NCBI GenBank assembly: GCA_020635905.1
Contig: JACJYV010000002.1
Span: forward strand, 1,116,001-1,180,000
Length of the DNA stretch: 64,000 nt
Reading direction: 5' to 3'
From: Bacteroidia bacterium
GTDB lineage: Bacteria; Bacteroidota; Bacteroidia; J057; JADKCL01
In this document: positions 26,154 through 34,432 of the stretch, piece after piece
Numbering within the stretch: the first letter of the stretch is position 1
How the letters are laid out: every line of letters begins with the position of its first letter
Made by a program: the position numbers and the translations under genes
The notes under the pieces: model-generated
Seen by the model: the letters and a program-made list of their open reading frames with translations, nothing else
What the model was told of the DNA's origin: nothing
Database searches by the model: none

Positions 26154-28565
26154 ATGAACTTTCAACACAATCCCGTATCGACCGATCCACATAATACAGA
26201 TTTTTTTCCTGGCGGCGTCAGTGATGTCAAGCGGGATGGAGCCACCATTCTGTTTCGTTCAGAACGGGGCGTCATGCTGCGCCTGCAGGCCGTTTCAGAC
26301 TCTGTGATTCGTCTGTGTTACGCCACAGAGGGGTTCTTTGATGCGGATTTTTCCTACGCGATCTACAAAGATTACGAAAGCAGTTTTGCCCACCTCGAAC
26401 TTACGGAGGAGGAAACAGGTTGGTCAGTGACCACGGCCACGGTCCAGGTCAGGGTATCGCGCAGTGATATGCGGGTGGCTTTTTTCAGCGTGGATGGCGG
26501 CATTGAGATCAACCGCGACGAGAAGGGATTTCACTGGGAACCTCATCCAGAATTTGGGGGCAACATTGTGAAAATGAGCAAGCACGTGTACCCGGGCGAG
26601 CATTACTTTGGCCTGGGCGACAAGGCGACCTCCATGAATCTGCGCGGCAAGCGCTTCATGAACTGGGCCACGGACGAGTATGGTTTTGGGGTGGAACGTG
26701 ATCCCCTGTACAAGGCCATTCCATTTTACATTGGGGTGCAGCAACAGAAGGCCTACGGGATTTTCTTTGACAATACCTTCAAATCCTATTTTGATTTTGC
26801 CAGCGAACGCAAAACAGCCACCAGCTTCTGGGCTCACGGCGGGCAGATGAATTATTACTTCATTTATGGTCCTGACGCCATTTCTGTGGTGGAACGCTAT
26901 ACCAATCTCACGGGCAAGCCAGAGTTGCCTCCCAAGTGGGCCCTGGGTTATCATCAGTGCAAATGGAGCTATTACCCGGAAGAAAAAGTAAGGGAAATTG
27001 CCCGTGAATTCCGCGAGCGACAGATTCCCTGTGATGCCCTTTACCTCGACATTGATTATATGGACGGGTACCGTTGCTTTACCTGGGACAAGGAAAAATT
27101 TCCCGAGCCTACCCAAATGATCTCAGATCTGGCCCGCGACGGCTACAAAGTGGTGACCATCATCGATCCCGGGATCAAAATCGACCGCAATTACTGGGTT
27201 TTCAACGAGGGATTTGAGAAAGGATATTTCTGCAAACGCGCTGACGGGGTGAATATGAAGGGCAAAGTGTGGCCGGGCGACTGCTATTTTCCTGATTTTA
27301 CCCGTCCTGAAGTGCGCGAATGGTGGGCAGGTCTTTTCAAGGGATTGATTGCCGAAAACGGGATTCGCGGCATCTGGAACGACATGAACGAGCCAGCCAT
27401 TTTTGAGGTGGAATCCAAAACTTTCCCGGGCGACGTGCGCCACAATTACGACGGACACGATTGCAGCCACCGCAAGGCGCATAATGTGTTTGGTATGCAA
27501 ATGGCCCGCGCGACCTTTCACGGGGTCAAAAATTTTGCCCGTCCCAACCGTCCCTTTATCATTACGCGCTCAGCTTACAGCGGCACCCAGCGCTACTCAG
27601 CCAGCTGGACGGGCGACAACATTGCCTCCTGGGAGCACCTGTGGGTGGCCAATATGCAGTGCCAGCGCATGAGCATCAGCGGATTTTCTTTCATTGGCTC
27701 AGACATTGGTGGCTTTACCGAGCACCCCACCAGCGAACTGTACACCCGCTGGATTCAGCTGGCGGTCTTTCATCCATTGATGCGCACGCACAGTTCGGGT
27801 GATCATGGCGACCAGGAGCCCTGGTCGTTTAGTCCGGCTTCGCTTGCCATCACCAAGAAATTTATTGAATTGCGCTACCGTTTGCTGCCCTACCAGTACA
27901 CCACTTTCTGGACCTATGTGACCACGGGAACGCCCATGTTGCGGCCTCTCTCCCTCGTTCACATGGATGATCCCAATGCGTTGAATCGCAACGACGAGTT
28001 TTTTTCGGGCCAGCACCTGCTGGTGGCTCCCGTGGTGGAGGCGGGCGCGGAATCGCGCTACGTGTATTTCCCGCAAGGAAAATGGTATAATTATTTTACC
28101 CACGAAATCCTGTCTCAACCCGGGGAGCAACGGGTGGCCGCGCCATTGGAGCTGATGCCTCTCTTTGTACGGGCAGGAGCCGTCATTCCCCAGTATCCTG
28201 TGATGCAGTATGTGGATGAAAGGCCTCTGGACAAAATGGAATTGTGGGTGTATTACTCCACGGAGCGGGTGCAAAGTGAGTTGTACGAAGACGAAGGCGA
28301 TGGCTACGAATACAGAAAAGGGGTTTTCAATCACAAGGTATTTACCACCCGCGGCACAGACAAAAGCCAGCTATTGGGGCAAAATGTGCGCGGCAAATTC
28401 AGGGAATCCTACGAAATCTATGAGATCCACCTGGTGGGACTGCCTTTTGTGCCTTCTAAAGTGAGTCTCGACGATCTGGAAATCGAGGTGGATTTTCACC
28501 AGGGGGAGAATGGTCACTGGGTGGTGGAAGTGCCACGTCAGTTTGATGTGCTGAAGGTGGAGTAG
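26154..28565 (+). CDS. GH31 alpha-glucosidase, 803 aa
   Basis: Retaining alpha-glucosidase of the GH31 family, predicted to release glucose from alpha-glucans or oligosaccharides. Signatures: YFGLGDKATSMNLRGKRF, the catalytic nucleophile D410 in GIWNDMNEPAIFE, acid/base D488 in SASWTGDN, and a C-terminal DUF5110-like beta module. I prefer the ATG at 26154 to the TTG at 26145 that overlaps glgB. No signal peptide was seen, so it is probably cytoplasmic. It is the last gene of the glgE operon, 5 bp after glgB, and suggests recycling or trimming of the glucan. Confidence 0.93.
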   Translation: MNFQHNPVSTDPHNTDFFPGGVSDVKRDGATILFRSERGVMLRLQAVSDSVIRLCYATEGFFDADFSYAIYKDYESSFAHLELTEEETGWSVTTATVQVRVSRSDMRVAFFSVDGGIEINRDEKGFHWEPHPEFGGNIVKMSKHVYPGEHYFGLGDKATSMNLRGKRFMNWATDEYGFGVERDPLYKAIPFYIGVQQQKAYGIFFDNTFKSYFDFASERKTATSFWAHGGQMNYYFIYGPDAISVVERYTNLTGKPELPPKWALGYHQCKWSYYPEEKVREIAREFRERQIPCDALYLDIDYMDGYRCFTWDKEKFPEPTQMISDLARDGYKVVTIIDPGIKIDRNYWVFNEGFEKGYFCKRADGVNMKGKVWPGDCYFPDFTRPEVREWWAGLFKGLIAENGIRGIWNDMNEPAIFEVESKTFPGDVRHNYDGHDCSHRKAHNVFGMQMARATFHGVKNFARPNRPFIITRSAYSGTQRYSASWTGDNIASWEHLWVANMQCQRMSISGFSFIGSDIGGFTEHPTSELYTRWIQLAVFHPLMRTHSSGDHGDQEPWSFSPASLAITKKFIELRYRLLPYQYTTFWTYVTTGTPMLRPLSLVHMDDPNALNRNDEFFSGQHLLVAPVVEAGAESRYVYFPQGKWYNYFTHEILSQPGEQRVAAPLELMPLFVRAGAVIPQYPVMQYVDERPLDKMELWVYYSTERVQSELYEDEGDGYEYRKGVFNHKVFTTRGTDKSQLLGQNVRGKFRESYEIYEIHLVGLPFVPSKVSLDDLEIEVDFHQGENGHWVVEVPRQFDVLKVE

Positions 28566-28599
28566 GCTTTCAAGAATTTTTTGAAATGATTTGGTAAAT

Positions 28600-28690
28600 G
28601 GGCCTCGGCTGCCTGTGGGACAGTAGCGGGCGGCTTTGCTTTTCGCCGGCCGCTATCTGGCAGGGTTGGGAGGTGCGGACAGGCAGGCAA
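28600..28690. repeat. GC-rich intergenic hairpin
   Basis: TAGCGGGCGGC (28624-28634) pairs with GCCGGCCGCTA (28645-28655) at 10 of 11 positions around a T-rich loop. No T tract follows, so terminator function for the glgE operon is uncertain. Flanking sequence (GGACAGGCAGGCAAGCCCGC) is also GC-rich compared with its surroundings. Confidence 0.5.
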
Positions 28691-28706
28691 GCCCGCGTTT
28701 GGACAA

Positions 28707-28877
28707 TCAAATGGGCAAATTTTTGACCTTTTTCATCAGTTTTTTTGCCCTTGCCACCTTTTCGGGGAATAATTCCTTGTCCTTTATCTCATTTGCCACC
28801 ACAGCAATCCTGGCCCGAGACTCTTCTGACATGGGAAGAACGAATTTGGATTTCAATATTTGACTTTTGGTGGCCAT
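28707..28877 (-). CDS. small hypothetical protein, 56 aa
   Basis: ATG at 28877 to TGA at 28707. The product (MATKSQILKSKFVLPMSEES... to ...KKLMKKVKNLPI) is highly charged, mostly helical and basic at the C-terminus. It begins 19 bp after the stop of the DUF6934-like gene and on the same strand, so the two probably form an operon. Size and context would fit a small partner such as an antitoxin, but no known family was recognised and it might be chance. Confidence 0.5.
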   Translation of the reverse strand: MATKSQILKSKFVLPMSEESRARIAVVANEIKDKELFPEKVARAKKLMKKVKNLPI

Positions 28878-28896
28878 GAGTATTATCTAATTTAGT

Positions 28897-29436
28897 TTAA
28901 ATTTTTCTAAAAACGAAAATCCCAAGATAATCTGTATTGGGAATATACTGAACTAACGATGGTTTTTTCTCGTTTGTATATCCAAAGAAGATATATTCTC
29001 TGGTCAATTCAATAAAGTGCTTATCCACGAAATATCGATACGTTTTGATTCGTCTATTGAAATTTTTGCAATCAACTTTACAATTTTTGTAACAGGTTTT
29101 TTGGCATTCAGATTTGAATTCATCCTGGCTATCACTTCCCTGTACCCAAATCGCTGCGTTTTTGTTGATTTCAAAGAAAAGAGGAATAGAATTTAAAACA
29201 GTGTTGAAAACCTTTCTCATGTCTCCATTATTGCTGTTAATGTCATCTAAAATCTCTCCGTTTTCCTCATTATAATCGCCAAAGCCAAGATTGTAAATCT
29301 TGCGTCCATTTCGTTGAGCAATTAAAGTATATTCAATTGCTTTGATTATGGTTTTGACTCCATTGCTCTCGAAAAGGAATTTAATTTTTTCCCCCCTTTC
29401 TACAAGTTGGGTTTCGTAAATTGAAATATTATTCAA
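28897..29436 (-). CDS. DUF6934-like protein, 179 aa
   Basis: The line YNLGFGDYNEENGEILDDINSNNGDMRKV followed by FNTVLNSIPLFFEINKNAAIWVQGSDS matches the uncharacterised DUF6934 family of Bacteroidota as I remember it. A Cys-rich strip (CQKTCYKNCKVDCKNFNRRI) and RYFVDKHFIELTREYIFFGY follow. No signal peptide. AT-richer than its neighbours, which fits an acquired accessory gene. These genes often sit in defence or toxin-antitoxin-like surroundings; the role is unknown. Confidence 0.65.
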   Translation of the reverse strand: MNNISIYETQLVERGEKIKFLFESNGVKTIIKAIEYTLIAQRNGRKIYNLGFGDYNEENGEILDDINSNNGDMRKVFNTVLNSIPLFFEINKNAAIWVQGSDSQDEFKSECQKTCYKNCKVDCKNFNRRIKTYRYFVDKHFIELTREYIFFGYTNEKKPSLVQYIPNTDYLGIFVFRKI

Positions 29437-29671
29437 GTTGAAAAAGGTCTGGTTTGAAGGGTAAATTTAGTGGTAAATTTCCCATCAGGAATGGAATGTT
29501 GGGCAATTATTAATTTCCTTTCAATATACTAAAGGTGTAATCCATCTCGCCATTTTTTGATTTCCACGAGCCGGAGTTTCACCCCCTTTTGTTTTCCCAT
29601 GCATTCGAGACCGCACTCAGGGGTTTTTCCCTGGTCTTGGTTGCCAGTAAATTTGATTTAAAAATTCCGCC

Positions 29672-29962
29672 TTATTTTTCAGCCTCAGATTCAATCCCAA
29701 TCTCAACCCCGCACAAATTCATACTTTTCAGCAAGTTTCCATCCTCCATAGAAAAGATCAATGCTGGTTTTTCAGGCCCTCGGGTGCCAGAATAAATAGA
29801 TTCCACCCCCAGAATTTCGAACCTCATCCATTTTCCTTCTGCCTCAATCAGGGCCCAATCTCCCATGGAAATGGATTTATTATCTAAAATTTTCCCCGAG
29901 ACCACAAAACCCCTGGAAGTAAGCATAAAAGTGTTTTCAACCAGGAATTTGGCTGCTTTCAA
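29672..29962 (-). CDS. small beta-barrel-like hypothetical protein, 96 aa
   Basis: Start is a TTG at 29962 that overlaps the TGA of the lipoprotein gene upstream, so expression would depend on coupling. The pattern FLVENTFMLTSRGFVVSGKILDNKSISMGDWALIEA resembles the second domain of EF-Tu-type GTPases (FxVExVFxIxGRGxVVxGxI..GxVxVGD), here as a stand-alone fold. The remainder has MRFEILGVESIYSG and a Cys-containing strand. No GTPase domain is near. Function unknown. Confidence 0.55.
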   Translation of the reverse strand: MKAAKFLVENTFMLTSRGFVVSGKILDNKSISMGDWALIEAEGKWMRFEILGVESIYSGTRGPEKPALIFSMEDGNLLKSMNLCGVEIGIESEAEK

Positions 29963-30489
29963 TTTTTGTCTTTCAACATGGTAAGCGTATAATTCAGCTT
30001 ACCATCGTTTGATTTCCAGGAGCCGAGGGCTTCGCCCCCTTCCAGATTTCCCAGACATTCGAGACCTCCGTCGGCAGTTTCTCCTTCGTCTTCGTAGCCC
30101 ACAAATTTGATCTGGAAAACGCCGTCATACTTGTCGTCGCCGGGCTCATTGAGGGTAGCTTCAAAAGCTCTGGTGCAGGGTTGATCCCAGGTGCCGTCCT
30201 CATAAGTGCCGTCCAGCGGGCGCTTGTTCTGGTCCAACTGGTTATAGCCCGAAAGGTGACCGTTTTCGACTTTTTCGATCACCACGGTCAGTTTTTTGCC
30301 GCCCATTTCGCCCTTCCAGGTGCCCAGCATGACAATTTGGGCCTCGTCGGGCTCGGGCTTTTTCTGAATGGGCTCCACTTTTTCGGGTTGAGGTGTTTCA
30401 GTCTGGGGGGATTCAGTGGTGTTTTTGGGGCCGCAGCTTTGCAGGAAAGTAAAAAGGATCAGCAGAGAAAGGAGTGCTTTGGATTTCAT
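29959..30489 (-). CDS. lipoprotein, 176 aa
   Basis: The ATG at 30489 starts an SPII signal (MKSKALLSLLILFTFLQSC) followed by a Pro/Glu/Lys-rich linker (ESPQTETPQPEKVEPIQKKPEP). The rest (MLGTWKGEMGGKKLTVVIEKV, LSGYNQLDQNKRPLDGTYED, GEALGSWKSNDGKLNYTLTM) reads as a small beta-barrel that recurs in Bacteroidota lipoproteins, perhaps lipocalin-like. The upstream 36 codons to 30597 lack signal character. Function unknown. Confidence 0.7.
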   Translation of the reverse strand: MKSKALLSLLILFTFLQSCGPKNTTESPQTETPQPEKVEPIQKKPEPDEAQIVMLGTWKGEMGGKKLTVVIEKVENGHLSGYNQLDQNKRPLDGTYEDGTWDQPCTRAFEATLNEPGDDKYDGVFQIKFVGYEDEGETADGGLECLGNLEGGEALGSWKSNDGKLNYTLTMLKDKN

Positions 30490-30557
30490 GGAATGAATTT
30501 TTGAGTTTGATGGCTCAATTTCTGTTTTTGGGAGAATTATGGCAAGGTATTTTGACA

Positions 30558-31208
30558 TCAGGGTTCGAAAAAATGTTGTTCGGCGAAAAGCTGGCAACCA
30601 TTTTGGGCAAAAATCTTTAACATGGGTTCGTTTCTGCTGTCTGTGCTGCCCACATAGGATTCACAACCCAGTTGTTTCAACTGGTGCAGGCCCAAAAGAT
30701 GGAGACTTTTGCCAAGTCCTTTCCCTCTGAATGGGGGTAAAATTCCAATGTAATTGATTGATCCTGAATATATTTTGGATTGGTGGTTAAGGTCTTTTCT
30801 CAGGTTAAGGACCCCAATCAAATGATTTTCAATAATGACTGCGTGGAGAAGGTCCTCGTCCCAGAGTTCGCCAATCTCTGTTTTCTCATTTTCATAAAAT
30901 TCTGCAGGGGTGAGGCTGGTCAGGTTCACCATGGGGTCACCCTGCTGGCATGCGAAATACAGGCTTTGAAAATCGGCCAAAATCATCTCTGAGGCAGGCT
31001 TGAGTTTGAAATCATGCAAAGGATCAGCCAGGGCCAGCAAATCGCTTTTGAAAAGGTATTTAATTCCCTGAAAATGAAAATCACTCTCCTTCATTAATTC
31101 AAGAACAGCCAGGGTCCGCTCGAGCTTCATCACCACTACTTTTGACTGATGGCTCTTGCAATGATGGTAAAAGTGTTTTCTCAATTCCTGAAGCAATTCT
31201 TTTTCCAA
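30558..31208 (-). CDS. GNAT-family N-acetyltransferase, 216 aa, possible N-terminal frameshift
   Basis: The C-terminal half is a clear GNAT fold: HAVIIENHLIGVLNLR, SGSINYIGILPPFRGKGLGKSLHLLGLHQL (the acetyl-CoA loop R-G-K-G-L-G) and GCESYVGSTDSRNEPMLKIFAQNGC. The N-terminal ~100 residues are specific and unrecognised. The reading frame is open upstream of the chosen ATG (31208), and the 39-codon ORF at 31241-31360 ends just where this frame could take over, so the true protein may be ~50 residues longer with one frameshift. The acceptor substrate is unknown. Confidence 0.75.
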   Translation of the reverse strand: MEKELLQELRKHFYHHCKSHQSKVVVMKLERTLAVLELMKESDFHFQGIKYLFKSDLLALADPLHDFKLKPASEMILADFQSLYFACQQGDPMVNLTSLTPAEFYENEKTEIGELWDEDLLHAVIIENHLIGVLNLRKDLNHQSKIYSGSINYIGILPPFRGKGLGKSLHLLGLHQLKQLGCESYVGSTDSRNEPMLKIFAQNGCQLFAEQHFFEP

Positions 31209-31240
31209 ATCAGGCTTCTGAACGGTCAGTTTTCCCAGGG

Positions 31241-31360
31241 CTAAATCTTGTTTTGGTTGATTTTCAGGCCAGCCAAACTGGCCAGTTCTTCGCCCTGCTG
31301 TTTGATGGAAAACAGAATTCGTTCATCTGTTTCAGTTTTTTCCAACTCGTAATTTTGCAT
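31241..31360 (-). CDS. short ORF (39 aa), possible N-terminus of the GNAT downstream
   Basis: ATG at 31360 (MQNYELEKTETDERILFSIKQ... to ...INQNKI, then TAG). It reads as protein-like sequence. Its end overlaps the open upstream extension of the GNAT frame (...QPKQDLALGKLTVQKPDLEKEL...), so a single indel would join the two. It may otherwise be a real small gene or chance. Confidence 0.4.
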   Translation of the reverse strand: MQNYELEKTETDERILFSIKQQGEELASLAGLKINQNKI

Positions 31361-31371
31361 TTCCTTTGATT

Positions 31372-31812
31372 TCAGGGGTTTCGCAATTCCCACAGCCACG
31401 CATCTCCAATTTCGTGGTCCTGCACGATGCGGGCAAAGGCAAAGCCGTTTTTTTGCAGGATTTGGGTGGAGGCATTGTGCTCAGGAGCAGTTTTGGCCGT
31501 AATCAGTAGCTGAGGGTCGCTTTTTTGGGCAATTTGAACCAGCTCACGACAGGCAAAGGAGGCGATTCCCTTGCCTTCATGCGGCTGAAAGGTCCAGTAG
31601 GCAAGCTCCACCCTTCCATCAAGCGGCGGTCCCGTGAATCCACAGGAACCCACCACTTCGTGGTGGTGAATGATGAAATAGCCCGTCCAGGGCGGCTGGT
31701 AGCCAACCTGAGGATAATACTCTGCATAAATTTCGAACAGTTGCATGGCGCCTGGCGAGGCGAAGAGGGGATCTGAACGGTCTTCAGTCAGGGTGATGGC
31801 GAGGAGGTGCAT
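31372..31812 (-). CDS. GNAT-family N-acetyltransferase (RimJ/RimL-like), 146 aa
   Basis: Short GNAT: an acceptor-side N-terminus, strand pair GYFIIHHHEVVGSCGFTG, the acetyl-CoA region ELAYWTFQPHEGKGIASFACRELVQIA (loop Q-P-H-E-G-K-G-I-A, near Q/RxxGxG/A), and a C-terminal ILQKNGFAFARIVQD strand-helix. This arrangement is that of the RimJ/RimL/ribosomal-protein type. It ends 11 bp before the 39-aa ORF, so the two GNAT genes probably share a transcript. Confidence 0.8.
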   Translation of the reverse strand: MHLLAITLTEDRSDPLFASPGAMQLFEIYAEYYPQVGYQPPWTGYFIIHHHEVVGSCGFTGPPLDGRVELAYWTFQPHEGKGIASFACRELVQIAQKSDPQLLITAKTAPEHNASTQILQKNGFAFARIVQDHEIGDAWLWELRNP

Positions 31813-32320
31813 GGTGTGTGCAGGACTGTTTGTTTCAAAATGAAAAAGTAATCAATAATTCCTGAAATGTTGAATTGGGCTTGGAAGATATTTGATTTCA
31901 AAAAATGCAGCACCTTTCACGAAAAAAACATTCTCCCAAAAAGGGCCTTTTGGGTGTTTTGGGAGCGATTTTGGAAAATTCCCATAAAAAGGTTTCAAAA
32001 AAAATAATTTCCAGAATGGAATTTTCAGAGGATTCAACTCATTTAAGTGCATAAGATCAATTCGTGTACCACCAAAAAACTCTCCTATGAATTGCTCTCA
32101 AAAACCTTCCGTCATACGGATCTGTATCTCTGAACTTCAGGGAAGTACTCCGTTGCAAGTCGTCACATAATATTTTTCCGGGCAGGTTTTTTCTGAAAAG
32201 CTCAGACCCGGGAAAATGAAGATCATGCTGAAAAATACCCTTTCCATTTCGGGATTGTGCCCGGACAGGGGCGCTGTTCCTTTGGAAACTGTTTTTTAAT
32301 TAACCTTAACCAATTCAATT
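31813..32320. other. intergenic region, no gene seen
   Basis: 508 bp between divergent genes (a GNAT on minus, a metalloprotease on plus). It holds an inverted repeat near 31935-31965 (CCCAAAAAGG / CCTTTTGGG). A 66-codon minus frame at 31852-32052 has low-complexity, Phe/Lys/Pro-rich content and looks non-coding. The rest is plausible leader/promoter space for the gene at 32321. Confidence 0.5.
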
Positions 32321-33577
32321 ATGAAAATTAACCATTTTGTTATCGTGATGGCCACTTTGGTGGCGCTGTTTCTCTCCTCCTGTCGTCCGGAAACGGATGA
32401 GGTGATCACTTCAACTCAGGGAAATGACCTTTCGCGTCACTTCAAAAAGTACTCGATTGTGGATTTTTCAGCAAACGAGCTTTTCAGCACGGTTGAAGGT
32501 GCAAATAAACAAGCTTTCCTTGACCTCAAATTGCCCAAAGGAGATGGTGCATTCTGGACTGTTTCCGTAACTCGTGACGACCTTCTGGCTGAAGATTTCG
32601 TGGCTGAAAGGGACGGGGAAACCATGAAATCTGGTTTCAGTACAGCTGATATTCTGACCCTGGAAGGCTTTCAGAATGGTAATCCTGCTGATCAGGTCGC
32701 ACTGGTGGTGACCCGGGAATTTGCAGGGGGGACGATTCTTGAGAATGGGGTGGTATGGCATTTGGAACCCCTGATGATGTATCAGCCAGAAGCAAGCCTG
32801 GATAAGTACATTGTCTATTCAGAGGAAGCGGTCATTTCTTCGGGTGAGAAAGTTTGTGAAACCATTGATTCTCCTGCAGGATTGTCTGATTCAGATGGAT
32901 TGGGCACTATTGAGGAAAGTGACAAAGCGGCTTCTTGCTGGAACCTGGAAATCAGGATCCATGGTGATTATGAGTTTTACCAGCAGGCCAGTTATAATTA
33001 CAATCTGGCTGTATTTGCAATTCTGGTGCACATGAATAATGCAGAGTTGAAATACACCCCACTGAACACGGATTTCTCGATTTTAAGTGTGTCCATTCTT
33101 ACTGCTCCTCAAAACGCATTGTATTATCCAAAATCCAGTAACGTGGGTACGCTTTTGCAACAAACCCGTGATTTTTGGAATTTTTTTCAAGCTAATACCA
33201 AAAAGGATCTCGTTATTCTTTTTACCGGAAAAAACACGGGAATTTATGGCGGGAAGGCTTATCTCGCTTCTGTTTGCAAGTACAGTAATCAATATTCCTA
33301 CGCAGTAGTACGGAATTATCCAGGAGAAAACTCCCTGATGGCCAATATTATTGCGCATGAAGTTGGGCACACCCTGGGAGCTACCCACCCCAATGATCCC
33401 TACGTTTACAACTTTTGTGCGGATGGTCTTTGTGCAAATTATAATGGTACTCCCAATGAAATCATGAATTCAATTTCAAGCTACAATTCGTCAGAGTTTT
33501 CTGCTTGCTCACTCAAGGAAATGGCCTGTCATATATTCTTTAATCATGCTTGCCTCAATACGGCTAACTGCCATTAG
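32321..33577 (+). CDS. zinc metalloprotease lipoprotein (metzincin-like), 418 aa
   Basis: SPII signal with lipobox LFLSSC21. The long N-terminal region (residues 22-~190) could be a prodomain. The catalytic domain carries the extended zinc motif HEVGHTLGATH at 346-356, with the Met-turn-like EIMNSISSY further on, as in reprolysin/M12-type metzincins; paired Cys residues (CADGLC, CSLKEMAC) near the end would form disulfides. It is anchored on the outer membrane or in the periplasm, with unknown substrates. Terminator at 33617 follows. Confidence 0.85.
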   Translation: MKINHFVIVMATLVALFLSSCRPETDEVITSTQGNDLSRHFKKYSIVDFSANELFSTVEGANKQAFLDLKLPKGDGAFWTVSVTRDDLLAEDFVAERDGETMKSGFSTADILTLEGFQNGNPADQVALVVTREFAGGTILENGVVWHLEPLMMYQPEASLDKYIVYSEEAVISSGEKVCETIDSPAGLSDSDGLGTIEESDKAASCWNLEIRIHGDYEFYQQASYNYNLAVFAILVHMNNAELKYTPLNTDFSILSVSILTAPQNALYYPKSSNVGTLLQQTRDFWNFFQANTKKDLVILFTGKNTGIYGGKAYLASVCKYSNQYSYAVVRNYPGENSLMANIIAHEVGHTLGATHPNDPYVYNFCADGLCANYNGTPNEIMNSISSYNSSEFSACSLKEMACHIFFNHACLNTANCH

Positions 33578-33616
33578 GGGTCAATATTCGTACTTTTGAA
33601 GTCAACGGAAACTCTC

Positions 33617-33656
33617 AAAAAACCATGCAGCCTCTGTCCGGGTTGCATGGTTTTTT
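33617..33656. terminator. bidirectional intrinsic terminator
   Basis: AAAAAACCATGCA (33617-33629) and TGCATGGTTTTTT (33644-33656) form a 13-bp stem. It lies between the convergent metalloprotease gene and the minus-strand lipoprotein, and has T-tracts in both directions. Confidence 0.85.
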
Positions 33657-33669
33657 TATTAGGATTAAT

Positions 33670-34392
33670 TCAGTTATGCTCGATCAGCAATTCCTGATAA
33701 ACCCGGCTTTCCTTCTGGATTGTGTAATTCTGGATTTCGATATTTTTAGTGTACTTTTTGATCTTGCCAACGTGGGGGGCATAAATTTCGTAGGCAAATT
33801 TTTCAATGTAAAGAGGTCCACCACGTGGAACTGGCTCATGGAATGGTTGTTGCAAAACCATGACACAATGCGGGTAGGTTTTGCCCAAAATCGTTACTGT
33901 GGTATCTGTGTTGAGATAGGTGTAAGTTTGGGAATCTTCTGCATTAAACAGGTTGCCATCCCAGGTCAGACCTGGATAAACGGGAAACTTCAGGGCCAGA
34001 TAGCGCACATTTCCTTCAGTTCTTTCCCCAAATTGATTCCCCTGATATTGTGTCCAGAGCTGTTCAAAGGTAAAATTGTAAATGTAATTTCCCACATTAT
34101 CCAGGGTATCAGGGGAGGTAAGCACCTCAAGTCGGGCAACTTCTCGCCCAAGCAGATCAGTTTCCGTGCCTTGTGAAATTTCCTTCTTCAGGTAAGTCTG
34201 GTCTTCGCCTCCCCATGATTTTGGACTGGATGTTTCGTAAAGGGTATCAATGACCTGATAAATCCTGTATTTTCCGCTTTCATTGGGAAAAATCAGCTGG
34301 CTTTCGGGAGAAAGTGGATCAAATGTGCGATTACAGCCCAGAGCCATGCCAAGCAGAATCAACCCTGTCAGAAACATCATTTTTTGACGCAT
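33670..34392 (-). CDS. hypothetical lipoprotein, 240 aa
   Basis: SPII signal (MMFLTGLILLGMALGC, starting at Met5 or Met1). The mature protein is rich in Tyr and aromatics with beta-strand patterns: SGKYRIYQVIDTLYE, GNYIYNFTFEQLW, YTYLNTDTTVTILGKTYPHC. No family was recognised; proteins of this style (lipoprotein, repeated YxxxY strands) are common in Bacteroidota and unnamed. Confidence 0.65.
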   Translation of the reverse strand: MRQKMMFLTGLILLGMALGCNRTFDPLSPESQLIFPNESGKYRIYQVIDTLYETSSPKSWGGEDQTYLKKEISQGTETDLLGREVARLEVLTSPDTLDNVGNYIYNFTFEQLWTQYQGNQFGERTEGNVRYLALKFPVYPGLTWDGNLFNAEDSQTYTYLNTDTTVTILGKTYPHCVMVLQQPFHEPVPRGGPLYIEKFAYEIYAPHVGKIKKYTKNIEIQNYTIQKESRVYQELLIEHN

Positions 34393-34432
34393 GGTTTAAT
34401 TTAGGGAAATTCTGCAAAGGAAGAAACTGCCT

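Noticed and set aside
31852..32052. 66-codon minus ORF
   Set aside because: Composition is Phe/Lys/Pro-rich with no motif, and it lies on an inverted repeat in AT-rich leader sequence.
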